From Pseudomonadota bacterium (GTDB lineage Bacteria; Pseudomonadota; Alphaproteobacteria; Rhizobiales; Beijerinckiaceae), in the NCBI GenBank assembly GCA_021781815.1, contig JAJXWB010000016.1:18128-82127 (forward strand): a stretch of 64,000 bases of DNA, written 5' to 3'. The notes beneath the pieces were generated by a model. That model saw only the letters and a program-made list of their open reading frames with translations. It was not told where the DNA came from and did not search any database. Positions 57,392-64,000 of this stretch are shown piece by piece (positions within the stretch are counted from its first letter, which is position 1; the number at the start of each line of letters is the position of its first letter). Position numbers and translations under genes: made by a program.

Positions 57392-57482
57392 AAAAAAGAG
57401 CCGCTCGAAGGCGGCTCTGAGTAAGTTCAACAGGGAGGCGTCACAGAGTGGACGGGGCCACTCCAAATTCCGAAACCGGAAC
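57392..57482 (-). ncRNA. Candidate small RNA with CCUCCC motif and terminator
   Basis: Read on the minus strand: a small stem TTCCG/CGGAA, a stem GAGTGG/CCACTC, a single-stranded stretch with CGCCTCCCTGTTGAACTT, then the terminator stem AGAGCCGC/GCGGCTCT followed by TTTTTT. The layout is that of trans-acting alphaproteobacterial sRNAs that expose an anti-Shine-Dalgarno CCUCCC. It lies 104 bases after the DUF1192 stop, so a 3'UTR-derived RNA or simply that gene's terminator is an alternative. No clear promoter was found. Family membership needs a covariance-model search. Confidence 0.45.
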
Positions 57483-57585
57483 AACTTTATTAAGCCTCCG
57501 ATAAGATTAACGTCTGGTTAACGCAGCGCCGAAATATCCACCCGATAATGGCGCCGCCCGGCCGCCCTGTCCGATTTTGCGACAG

Positions 57586-57783
57586 TCAGGACTTGAAGAA
57601 AGCCGCCGCCGCCGCCGCGGAGGCCGCCTTGGCGGCCTTCGCCGCCTCCAGGCGCGCAATCTCCTCGCGCAACAGGTCGATCCGTTCAGCCAGTTCGCTG
57701 ACCGACAGAGTATCGAGCGGCTGGCCGATCTCGTGCGCCGGCTTCTTCTTCGGGACTATGAACACATCGTCGTCGATCGCCAT
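57586..57783 (-). CDS. DUF1192 family small protein
   Basis: 65 residues. MAIDDDVFIVPKKKPAHEIG followed by LSVSELAERIDLLREEIARLEAAKAAK is the DUF1192 pattern, a short acidic/basic start and a coiled helix. Function unknown. The ATG at 57783 is fixed by GGAGACGAG directly upstream; the frame continues upstream to 58005 only as antisense to the trcR gene region. Confidence 0.8.
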   Translation of the reverse strand: MAIDDDVFIVPKKKPAHEIGQPLDTLSVSELAERIDLLREEIARLEAAKAAKAASAAAAAAFFKS

Positions 57784-57949
57784 CTCGTCTCCTGTCCAAT
57801 TCCCTTGCAGCGCTTGCGATTGCGTTTGCGCCGGCGCGCGATTATATAGCAGCCATCCCGTCATTGCAGTTTTATCGAGGTTGACAGCCTCGGCCGGGCC
57901 CCCGGGCCGGCGGACCCTGGCACTCGGATTCGATTTTTGGAGGACTTGA

Positions 57950-58657
57950 ATGAGCAACGCCCCGCTCATGCCGAAGGCGACGGCCATCTGGCTGGTCGAA
58001 AACACCTCGCTGACGTTCGATCAGATCGCGAGCTTCTGCAAGCTTCACCCGCTTGAGGTGAAGGGGATCGCCGACGGCGAGGTCGGAGCCGGCATCCGCG
58101 GCGCCGATCCTGTCACCTCGGGGCAGTTGACCCGCGACGAAATCGCGCGTGCGGAGAAAGATTCGAGCTATCAGCTCAAGCTTGCCCAGTCCAAGGTGGT
58201 GCTGCCCGAGGTCAAGCGCCGCGGCCCGCGCTACACGCCGCTGTCGCGCCGTCAGGACCGGCCGAACGCAATCCTCTGGCTGGTGCGAAATCATCCGGAA
58301 CTGAAGGACGCGCAGATCATGCGCCTCGTCGGCACGACCAAGACGACGTTGCAGGCGATCCGCGAACGCACCCACTGGAATTCAGCCGCGCTGCAACCGA
58401 TGGACCCCGTGACGCTCGGTCTCTGCAGCCAGATCGACCTCGATTTCGAGGTCAACCGCTCCGCCAAGGACGCCCCGCATCGTCCCGAGGAACCGAGCCA
58501 GACCCTGCTCCCGGCGGAAGTCACGACGGCGCGCGAGCCCCGCTCGACGGAAGACGTGTTCGGCGCGCCGAAGCCTGCTGCGCCGCGTCCCGAGGACGAA
58601 GAGATCGACGTCGAGAGCGTGTTCGGCAAGCTCAAGGGGCTCAAGTCCAGAGACTGA
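57950..58657 (+). CDS. trcR: Cell-cycle transcriptional regulator TrcR family (DUF1013)
   Basis: 235 residues. The conserved start MPKATAIWLVENTSLTFDQIASFCKLHPLEV, the two IWLV/ILWLV helix-turn-helix-like repeats and the Pro/Glu-rich tail ending in VFGKLKGLKSRD are the alphaproteobacterial DUF1013/TrcR family, an essential-type regulator named in Caulobacter annotation. It is divergent from the DUF1192 gene. GAGG lies upstream of the start. Confidence 0.85.
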   Translation: MSNAPLMPKATAIWLVENTSLTFDQIASFCKLHPLEVKGIADGEVGAGIRGADPVTSGQLTRDEIARAEKDSSYQLKLAQSKVVLPEVKRRGPRYTPLSRRQDRPNAILWLVRNHPELKDAQIMRLVGTTKTTLQAIRERTHWNSAALQPMDPVTLGLCSQIDLDFEVNRSAKDAPHRPEEPSQTLLPAEVTTAREPRSTEDVFGAPKPAAPRPEDEEIDVESVFGKLKGLKSRD

Positions 58658-58692
58658 ACGACAGCCCCTTCGCAGGTCGAAGATCGGTCGCG

Positions 58693-59154
58693 CTACGGCG
58701 CGACCTGCGCGATCGCCTCGATTTCGACGGCGATCCCGCGCGGCAGCGCGATCATGCCGACGGCTGAACGCGCCGGGCGTCCCGCCTCGCCGAAGATATC
58801 CACGAACAAATCGGTGCAGCCGTTGATCGTTTCCGGCTGCTTTCCGAAATCCGCCGCGCAGCGCACCATGCCGAACACTTTCACGATCTGCGCCACACGA
58901 TCGAGCGATCCGACGGCGGCGCGCATGTTGGCGAGGAGAACAAGGCCGCAGAGGCGTGCCGCGTTGTAGCCCTCCTCGATCGACAAATCGGCGCCGACCA
59001 CTCCGGTCATGAACCCGCCGTCCGGACGCTGCGGCCCGACGCCGGACAGGTACATCATGTCACCGACGCGCTTGAACGGAACGTAATTGCCGCCAGGGAT
59101 GCTCGGCGCGGGCAGCGACAGGCCAAGGCGCGCGAGAGTCTGTTCTGGTGTCAT
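58693..59154 (-). CDS. RidA family protein
   Basis: 153 residues of the YjgF/RidA fold. The start PEQTLARLGLSLPAP and GNYVPFKRVGDMMYLSGVGP are typical of the longer RidA subgroup, and the VEIEAIAQV end closes the trimer interface. Archetypal RidA deaminates reactive enamines and imines; in this subgroup the catalytic Arg is not certain from sequence, so activity is open. It is 20 bases downstream of the hisN stop and may share its transcript. Confidence 0.85.
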   Translation of the reverse strand: MTPEQTLARLGLSLPAPSIPGGNYVPFKRVGDMMYLSGVGPQRPDGGFMTGVVGADLSIEEGYNAARLCGLVLLANMRAAVGSLDRVAQIVKVFGMVRCAADFGKQPETINGCTDLFVDIFGEAGRPARSAVGMIALPRGIAVEIEAIAQVAP

Positions 59155-59174
59155 CGAATCCTCCTCCCCGACGT

Positions 59175-59975
59175 TCAGCCCGCAAGCAGTTTCATCGCCG
59201 CCTCATGCGCGCGCCGGTCGCCCGCCGCGATGATCGAGCCGCCCTGCGCGGCGTCGCCGCCGTCCCATGTCGTGACGACGCCGCCCGCGCCCTCCACGAT
59301 CGGAATCAGCGCGACGATGTCGTAGGCGTTAAGGCCATCCTCGATCACGAGATCGACATGGCCGGCGGCGAGCGCGCAATAAGCGTAGCAGTCGCCGCCG
59401 TAACGCGGCAAACGCGCGGCCGCCTCAACGCGCTCCCAGGCGGCCCGCCTGCCCGGTCCAAACAGCAGCGGCGAGGTCGTCATGACCGTCGCCTCGCCGA
59501 TCTCGCCACAGGGGCGCGTCCGAAGCCTGCGGCGTTCCTGCCCGTCGCCGCGATGCGCCGGCCCGGTCCAGTGGCTTGCTGCCCCGTCGCCAAAAAACCG
59601 CTCGCGCGTGAACGGCTGGTGCATCATTCCGTAGCATGGCCTGCCCATATGCTTGAGACCGATCAGCGTGCCCCACATCGGCAGGCCGGAGATGAAGCTC
59701 TTGGTCCCGTCGATCGGATCGAGCACCCAGACATAGGCCGCGTCGGCGCGCGTCGCGCCAAACTCCTCGCCGACGATCCCATGTGAGGGAAACTGCGTCT
59801 CGATCAGCCGGCGCATGGCCGCTTCCGCCGCGCGGTCCGCCTCTGTGACCGGATCGAATGCGCCAGTGGCCGCCTTGTTCTGTGCGCCGATCGAACTGCG
59901 GAAAAACGGCAGCGCCGCCGCGCCGGAAACATCGGCGAGCCGCGCGACAAAAGTCTCGAAATCAACAGCGTTCAT
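59175..59975 (-). CDS. hisN: Histidinol-phosphatase, inositol monophosphatase-like
   Basis: 266 residues of the IMPase family. Metal ligands are E70-E71 (GEEFG), D86 and D89 (DPIDGTKSF). WVLDPIDGTKSFISGLP-type spacing with PMWGTLIGL and GGDCYAY matches HisN of Rhizobiales and actinobacteria, which finishes histidine synthesis. Ordinary inositol-1-phosphatase activity cannot be excluded. The ATG at 59975 is preferred over the long upstream frame to 60161. Confidence 0.82.
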   Translation of the reverse strand: MNAVDFETFVARLADVSGAAALPFFRSSIGAQNKAATGAFDPVTEADRAAEAAMRRLIETQFPSHGIVGEEFGATRADAAYVWVLDPIDGTKSFISGLPMWGTLIGLKHMGRPCYGMMHQPFTRERFFGDGAASHWTGPAHRGDGQERRRLRTRPCGEIGEATVMTTSPLLFGPGRRAAWERVEAAARLPRYGGDCYAYCALAAGHVDLVIEDGLNAYDIVALIPIVEGAGGVVTTWDGGDAAQGGSIIAAGDRRAHEAAMKLLAG

Positions 59976-60178
59976 CCGATCTGTCCCTGCTACCGGCCGT
60001 TTCAGAAATGCGGCCGCATGATTGCAGCTTCCGCCCTGTACCATGTCCGGAATGCGCTGCGAGCCTGTCGCCGACAGAAAGGCTGCCCTTGGGTCTGGAC
60101 GGAACGTCGCAGACCGGAGGAAGCCCCGATCGCGGCAGCCTGCGTCGCCCTGCCGCAGCACGAAACCGGCGGTAATGC

Positions 60179-60207
60179 TTGTGTTTGGCGCTCAGCAGGA
60201 GGATAAA
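60179..60207 (+). promoter_or_regulatory. Candidate promoter of the small RNA at 60213
   Basis: TTGTGT (60179-60184) and GATAAA (60202-60207) are separated by 17 bases, a fair sigma-70 fit, and would start transcription near 60213. The AGGAGGATAAAG that overlaps the -10 looks like a ribosome-binding site but is more likely coincidental. Confidence 0.4.
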
Positions 60208-60212
60208 GACTT

Positions 60213-60278
60213 ATGCCCTCTTTGGGCGTTTCCTCCCAAGACTTGGGCCGTCTGTCTTCGCGGGCGGCCCTTTTTCTT
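60213..60278 (+). ncRNA. Candidate small RNA with CCUCCC motif and terminator
   Basis: A 5' hairpin GCCC-TCTTT-GGGC is followed by CGTTTCCTCCCAAGACTT, then a strong terminator stem GGGCCG.../...CGGCCC with a UUCG-type loop and TTTTT. The T-tail shows that the transcript runs on the plus strand, yet no plus-strand gene lies upstream (hisN is minus), so an independent short RNA of about 65 bases is the simplest reading. The exposed CCUCCC could pair with Shine-Dalgarno sequences. Its layout parallels the candidate at 57392. Confidence 0.6.
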
Positions 60279-60296
60279 TCAACTCTCTACAAGAGT

Positions 60297-61223
60297 TTAT
60301 TCCGCCGCCGCCCGCCAGCCGGCCAGATGATTCGCGGCGTCGGAAATCGCGCGCGTCACGCCTGTCAGATCTCGCAAAAGCGATTCGAACCGCGCGGATT
60401 TCTCGAACTTCGTCTCGTCCATGTAGACGCCGCGATTGATCTCGATCTGCAGGGCGTGCGCCTGCGAGGCCGGATTGCCGTAATGCTCGGTGATGAAACC
60501 GCCAGCGTAGGGCTTGTTGCGCTGGACCGAATAGCCGAGCCGCCGCAGTTCGCCCTCCGCCGCCGCCGTGAGCGCAGGGTCGCAGCTCGTGCCGTAGCGG
60601 TCGCCCAGCACGAAGTCGGCCTTGATTTTTTCGGCGCCGTTCGTGCCCGCGACGATTGACGGCATGGAGTGGCAATCGACGAGCGCGGACAGCCCGAACC
60701 GCTTCTGCGCGCGCTGGGTCAGGCGCCGCAGCGCCGCATGGTAGGGTCGATAGATCGCCTCGATTCGATGCAGACCGTCCTCGACCGGTATGCGACGGGC
60801 ATAGATCTCCCGCGATTCGGAGACGAGACGGGCGATGGTGCCGAGCCCCGCCGCCACGCGCAGCGACCTTGTGTTGGCGTGCGCCGGAAGCCGCCCCTCG
60901 AACATGCGCGGATCGAGTTCGAACGGTTCGCGATTGACGTCGAGGAAGGCGCGCGGAAACCTCGCACGCACCAGCGGCGCGCCGAAGAGGACGGCTCCGC
61001 TGAACAATTCGTCGACGAAGCAATCCTCCGACCGCCGGAGCATGGCCGCATCGAGGCGGGACGCCGCCAGAAAGCTCGCGGGGTAGATGCGGCCGGAGTG
61101 CGGCGAGGACAGCACGAGGGCGGACCGGAGCGCGGCCGGCTCGACGATTTCGACGGGCGTCGCCAGTTCTGGCTCGGCAGGAGGGGTCTCCCCGGTTTCC
61201 GCGAAAATCTCGAAGCCGCTCAA
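60297..61223 (-). CDS. N-formylglutamate amidohydrolase
   Basis: 308 residues. The family pattern ALVLSSPHSGRIYP, the FLDVNREPFELDPRMF segment, LVDCHSMPS and ALQIEINRGVYMDE are all intact, with His, Asp and Glu zinc ligands. It hydrolyses N-formylglutamate, or related N-formyl amino acids, to glutamate and formate. The start is a TTG at 61223 with AAGGAA upstream; no ATG fits. It is divergent from cpdR, the usual order in Rhizobiales to my knowledge. Confidence 0.85.
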   Translation of the reverse strand: MSGFEIFAETGETPPAEPELATPVEIVEPAALRSALVLSSPHSGRIYPASFLAASRLDAAMLRRSEDCFVDELFSGAVLFGAPLVRARFPRAFLDVNREPFELDPRMFEGRLPAHANTRSLRVAAGLGTIARLVSESREIYARRIPVEDGLHRIEAIYRPYHAALRRLTQRAQKRFGLSALVDCHSMPSIVAGTNGAEKIKADFVLGDRYGTSCDPALTAAAEGELRRLGYSVQRNKPYAGGFITEHYGNPASQAHALQIEINRGVYMDETKFEKSARFESLLRDLTGVTRAISDAANHLAGWRAAAE

Positions 61224-61398
61224 ATCCGGTTCCTTCTTGTCCGCACCGCCCTATGGTAATGTGCCAGCCTGATCCCGACCTGTCCACGCCAGCAAGGAAA
61301 GCGCGCGCAATTAAGGGCTTGCTGCTCTTTTATTCCTCGGGCTTCACTCGATTTTTACACAATCCGGGCTTGATGGAGGCCATTCGAATGAGGACGAG

Positions 61399-61779
61399 AT
61401 GACCGAAACCGTCGCCAACCCGCTCAAGATCCTGCTGGCCGAAGACGACAATGATATGCGTCGCTTTCTGGTCAAGGCGCTCCAGAACGCCGGCTACGAG
61501 GTCATTTCTTTCGACAACGGCCTGTCGGCCTATAATCGGCTGCGCGAAGAGCCATTCGAACTGCTGTTGACCGACATTGTGATGCCCGAGATGGACGGCA
61601 TCGAACTCGCCCGCCGCGCGACCGAACTGGACCCGGATATCAAGGTGATGTTCATCACCGGATTCGCGGCGGTCGCCCTGAATCCCGACAACCATGCGCC
61701 CAAGCAGGCGAAAATCCTGTCGAAGCCGTTCCACCTGCGCGATCTTGTCACCGAAGTTCAGCGTCTGCTGGCGGCGTGA
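61399..61779 (+). CDS. cpdR: Cell-cycle response regulator CpdR
   Basis: 126 residues, a single receiver domain: acidic pocket LAEDDNDMRRFL, phospho-acceptor D59 (LLTDIVMPEMDG), and K in LSKPFHLRDLV. LKILLAEDDNDMRRFLVKAL and FITGFAAVAL are typical of CpdR, which in Caulobacter and Sinorhizobium links the CckA-ChpT phosphorelay to ClpXP proteolysis of CtrA and other substrates. GAGGACGAG precedes the ATG. Confidence 0.9.
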   Translation: MTETVANPLKILLAEDDNDMRRFLVKALQNAGYEVISFDNGLSAYNRLREEPFELLLTDIVMPEMDGIELARRATELDPDIKVMFITGFAAVALNPDNHAPKQAKILSKPFHLRDLVTEVQRLLAA

Positions 61780-61881
61780 CGACGTTTCTCGCCAATCGGC
61801 TTTAGCCGCTTGCGCGGGCGAAGACGACCGATTATACCCAGCCCGCTTTCAGTCGATGGCCAGAACGGCCTCCTCGGCGAA

Positions 61882-61956
<75 letters not shown>

Positions 61957-62562
61957 TCTAAATCAAGCACTTACTGAATATGCTGGCGACCGAGGCGAGA
62001 GCCGGGGAAGCAGGGGGGGGGGAAGCAAGCGAACGGATTTCGCGCCGCGTCGATTTCCGGTCGGTCATTAAGTGTTAAGAGTATGGCCGCCGGTGAGTTG
62101 CATCTCGGCCTTATGCCCACCTGTGCCTCGCCGAGTTTTTCAGGGAGTTACGACGAGTGATCCGTGGGCGATCGGCACAGGATTCTGAAGCCTCGCGAGG
62201 AACGGGCGTCGTGGCTTTGGGAGCCGCCTGGAGCTGACGGAAATAGCTGAGCTGAAGCAATCCGGGCCGGACGAAATATTCCATGCCGTTGCTGACCTGA
62301 GTGCATACTTCCGGGATCGACTCTGACATTGTTGGCTTCCGCTCAATCCTCAATCGAGGCCACGAGGTAGCCGAATACGAGCGCAGTCGCCGCCGAAGCG
62401 ACAGGGGGGCGCCGAGCGCAGGTCAATTCTTGCTCGATCGTGCGTTCCGCCTTGCGCCATTGCGAAGCAGCGTGCTGTCCACCTCTACTTCCAGACCCAA
62501 GCCCCGTGTGCTCTTGTTCGTCGGACTCCCATTTCACCGCCCGACTGATTCGAGCCCAGTTC
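61957..62562. other. 606-base low-coding region between tRNA-Val and the restriction-modification gene
   Basis: No well-supported gene is visible. It contains a run of ten G (62013-62022) and one weak minus-strand ORF. Composition and codon pattern differ from the tightly packed chromosome to the left. An attachment site or remnant of an integrated element is possible, but no second copy of the tRNA 3' end is present in the window. Confidence 0.45.
62111..62329 (-). CDS. Weak hypothetical ORF or gene remnant
   Basis: 72 codons from the ATG at 62329 (MSESIPEVCTQVSNGMEYFV). The first half looks protein-like; the second half is Arg/Ser-rich and may be non-coding read-through after a frameshift. 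GGAAG lies about 7 bases upstream. No family recognised. Confidence 0.25.
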   Translation of the reverse strand: MSESIPEVCTQVSNGMEYFVRPGLLQLSYFRQLQAAPKATTPVPREASESCADRPRITRRNSLKNSARHRWA

Positions 62563-64000
62563 ATGCAGATGATCGTTCCCGCGCTGATTGACTACGTGTC
62601 GGAGACGCGGCGTCTCGACTCTCAACCGTCCTCGACCGAGAACACCTTCTATCCTGCGATCAAGAACCTAGTCGGGGCCGTTCTCAAGGATCGGCTCCTT
62701 CCCTTCGAGATTCGCGTCAACACGTCCGAGGCCAAAGGCAAGGCCCGAGACATGCCGGACTTCGTTCTGGGCGACGACAAGATGTTCGTCGGCGTTTATG
62801 GCGAGGTGAAGCGGGCCAATGTTACGCTCGAAGACCTCGCGGTTTCGACAGAACAGAACGACCAGATCGGCCGCTATCTCGCGCAGACGGGCGTTGTCCT
62901 TCTGTCCAATGTTCGCGGCTTTGGGCTGCTCGCCTGCGTTCCGGGTTATGACCGCCCGAAAAGCGGTGCCGTTCCGCCAGAGAAACGCGATCTCATCAAG
63001 ATTGTCGACCTTTGGGGCGCCGTCAACGGGGCGGGGCCGCGAGCCAAGGTCGATGGTGCCGCCATCGCCGACTTACTCGAAATCGTCGAGCGCTCCGTCA
63101 CCGATTACGCCCCGCTCGCCAACCCGGCCGATCTGGCAAAGGTGCTGGCGCGACAGGCCCGGGACGCGAAGGACCAGCTACCCGAAGACCTGAAAGCAGT
63201 AAAGCCACTCCTCGACGACTACCGTCAGGCGCTCGGCCTTTCCTTCAACATCGACGATGAGAAGGGCGATCGGTTCTTCCGCTCCTCCCTCGTCCAGACA
63301 GCATTCTATTCGCTCTTCGCCGCCTGGGTGCTGTGGGACAAGGCCGCCGCAGCCGAGGCACGCTTCGAGATTGACGACGCCCATGCCAATCTTCCGATCC
63401 CATTCCTCGACGCGCTGCTACACGACATTCGTCATCCCAAGAGGTTGAAGGCGCTCGGGCTTGAAGGCCATATCGCCCGCGCCATCGCCACGCTGAACCG
63501 CGTCGATCGTCCTCTCTTTCGCGCGCGGATGACCTTCCCGACCATCGACGAACAGACCTCGGCGGCGGCAATCACCTATTTCTATGAGCCCTTTCTGGAG
63601 GCATTCGACCCCAAGCTCCGCGAAGACCTCGGCGTCTGGTATACGCCGCCAGAAATCGTGCGCTATCAGGTGCGCCGCGTTCACCACATCCTGAAAAAAG
63701 AACTCAAGCGCCCGCGCGGCCTCGCCGACCCGGAAGTCGTTGTTCTCGATCCCTGTTGCGGGACCGGTGCCTACTTGCTGGAAGTCGCACGCTGTATTGC
63801 CGAAGAGGCCAAGGCGGACGGCGACGAAGCCGCTATCGGCTTGGAGCTTGCCCGCGCTTTTCATGAGCGGGTGATCGGTTTCGAGATCCTCACTGCGCCC
63901 TTCGCGGTCGCGCAACTGCAACTCTATCTCCTGCTTGACAGCCTCGGCGCGAAGCCGGAGGCCGACAAGCGCCTTATGATCTTTCTCACCAACTCTCTAG
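62563..64000 (+). CDS. Nuclease/N6-adenine methyltransferase restriction-modification enzyme, 5' part
   Basis: The frame is open to the right edge; 479 codons are visible. The N-terminal domain has a PD-(D/E)xK nuclease signature: P65-D66 (MPDFVL), E81 and K83 (GEVKR). A helical region of about 250 residues follows, then a gamma-class N6-adenine methyltransferase: VWYTPPEIVRYQVRR near 358-372 and SAM motif DPCCGTG at 396-402. The catalytic NPPY and the target-recognition domain must lie beyond the edge. There is no room for a helicase between nuclease and methylase, which favours a type IIG/IIL-like enzyme over type ISP. The ATG at 62569 is an alternative start. Confidence 0.82.
   Translation, partial: MQMIVPALIDYVSETRRLDSQPSSTENTFYPAIKNLVGAVLKDRLLPFEIRVNTSEAKGKARDMPDFVLGDDKMFVGVYGEVKRANVTLEDLAVSTEQNDQIGRYLAQTGVVLLSNVRGFGLLACVPGYDRPKSGAVPPEKRDLIKIVDLWGAVNGAGPRAKVDGAAIADLLEIVERSVTDYAPLANPADLAKVLARQARDAKDQLPEDLKAVKPLLDDYRQALGLSFNIDDEKGDRFFRSSLVQTAFYSLFAAWVLWDKAAAAEARFEIDDAHANLPIPFLDALLHDIRHPKRLKALGLEGHIARAIATLNRVDRPLFRARMTFPTIDEQTSAAAITYFYEPFLEAFDPKLREDLGVWYTPPEIVRYQVRRVHHILKKELKRPRGLADPEVVVLDPCCGTGAYLLEVARCIAEEAKADGDEAAIGLELARAFHERVIGFEILTAPFAVAQLQLYLLLDSLGAKPEADKRLMIFLTNSL

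Noticed and set aside
60213..60659. A 148-codon plus-strand ORF with a near-perfect AGGAGG before its ATG
   Set aside because: It runs antisense through the end of the N-formylglutamate amidohydrolase gene, and a strong terminator lies 35 bases inside it. A small RNA fits better.
62013..62022. Ten-G homopolymer as a phase-variation tract
   Set aside because: It is not inside or directly before a supported gene, and sequencing error in a homopolymer cannot be excluded.
62301..62591. A 96-codon plus-strand ORF before the restriction-modification gene
   Set aside because: Ser/Arg/Pro-rich with no pattern, overlaps a minus-strand ORF and the start of the real gene in another frame.

Overview
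The window is GC-rich chromosomal DNA of an alphaproteobacterium, most likely in Rhizobiales/Hyphomicrobiales. The placement rests on lineage-typical genes and signals: cpdR, a trcR-type DUF1013 gene, DUF1465 and DUF1192 genes, a three-subunit transhydrogenase (pntAA-pntAB-pntB) beside a tiny aa3-oxidase subunit IV gene, an IMPase-type hisN, a perfect alphaproteobacterial Zur box, and a ROSE-like thermometer before an hsp20 gene. Genus cannot be fixed; nothing is diagnostic for methanotrophy or photosynthesis. Most genes are ordinary housekeeping and envelope genes.

Layout. 1-8.4 kb: the N-terminal part of a long-chain acyl-CoA synthetase, a Crp/Fnr regulator divergent from a Tat-exported metallo-beta-lactamase-fold protein, then a zinc module on the minus strand (Zur box, a 58-residue His-rich membrane protein, ABC ATPase, permease, binding protein, COG0523 GTPase, WD40 protein) and a DMT exporter. 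8.5-15.4 kb: envelope proteins (MuiA-like, DUF882 peptidase-like, a 1024-residue autotransporter). 15.4-19.3 kb: two tandem WcbI-like proteins divergent from a GSCFA protein, and a methyltransferase. 19.4-23.8 kb: DUF1614 membrane protein, orphan NtrC-type regulator, PepF peptidase.

23.8-26.2 kb is a small accessory patch: a RelE/HTH toxin-antitoxin pair, an LprI-like secreted protein, and a Doc/AbrB pair split by a palindromic repeat. 26.2-31 kb: ABC1-family kinase and transhydrogenase operon. 31-36.4 kb: hydrolase, TPR lipoprotein, rpsU, purEK, two YdcH-like genes. 36.4-45.5 kb: prpE, TauE exporter, amino-acid-type binding protein, acyl-CoA synthetase, lysophospholipase-serA pair, hsp20. 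45.5-56.2 kb: envelope proteins, threonine aldolase, and gltB-GST-gltD. 56.3-61.8 kb: rpmE, DUF1465, DUF1192, trcR, RidA, hisN, N-formylglutamate amidohydrolase, cpdR, with two candidate small RNAs. After tRNA-Val(GAC) at 61.9 kb the character changes: a poorly coding 600-base stretch, then a restriction-modification enzyme running off the right edge, as expected of an integration site.

The strongest leads are the zinc operon with its undescribed small His-rich protein, the WcbI/WcbI/GSCFA locus, the two candidate sRNAs with CCUCCC single-stranded motifs, and the tRNA-Val/restriction-modification junction.
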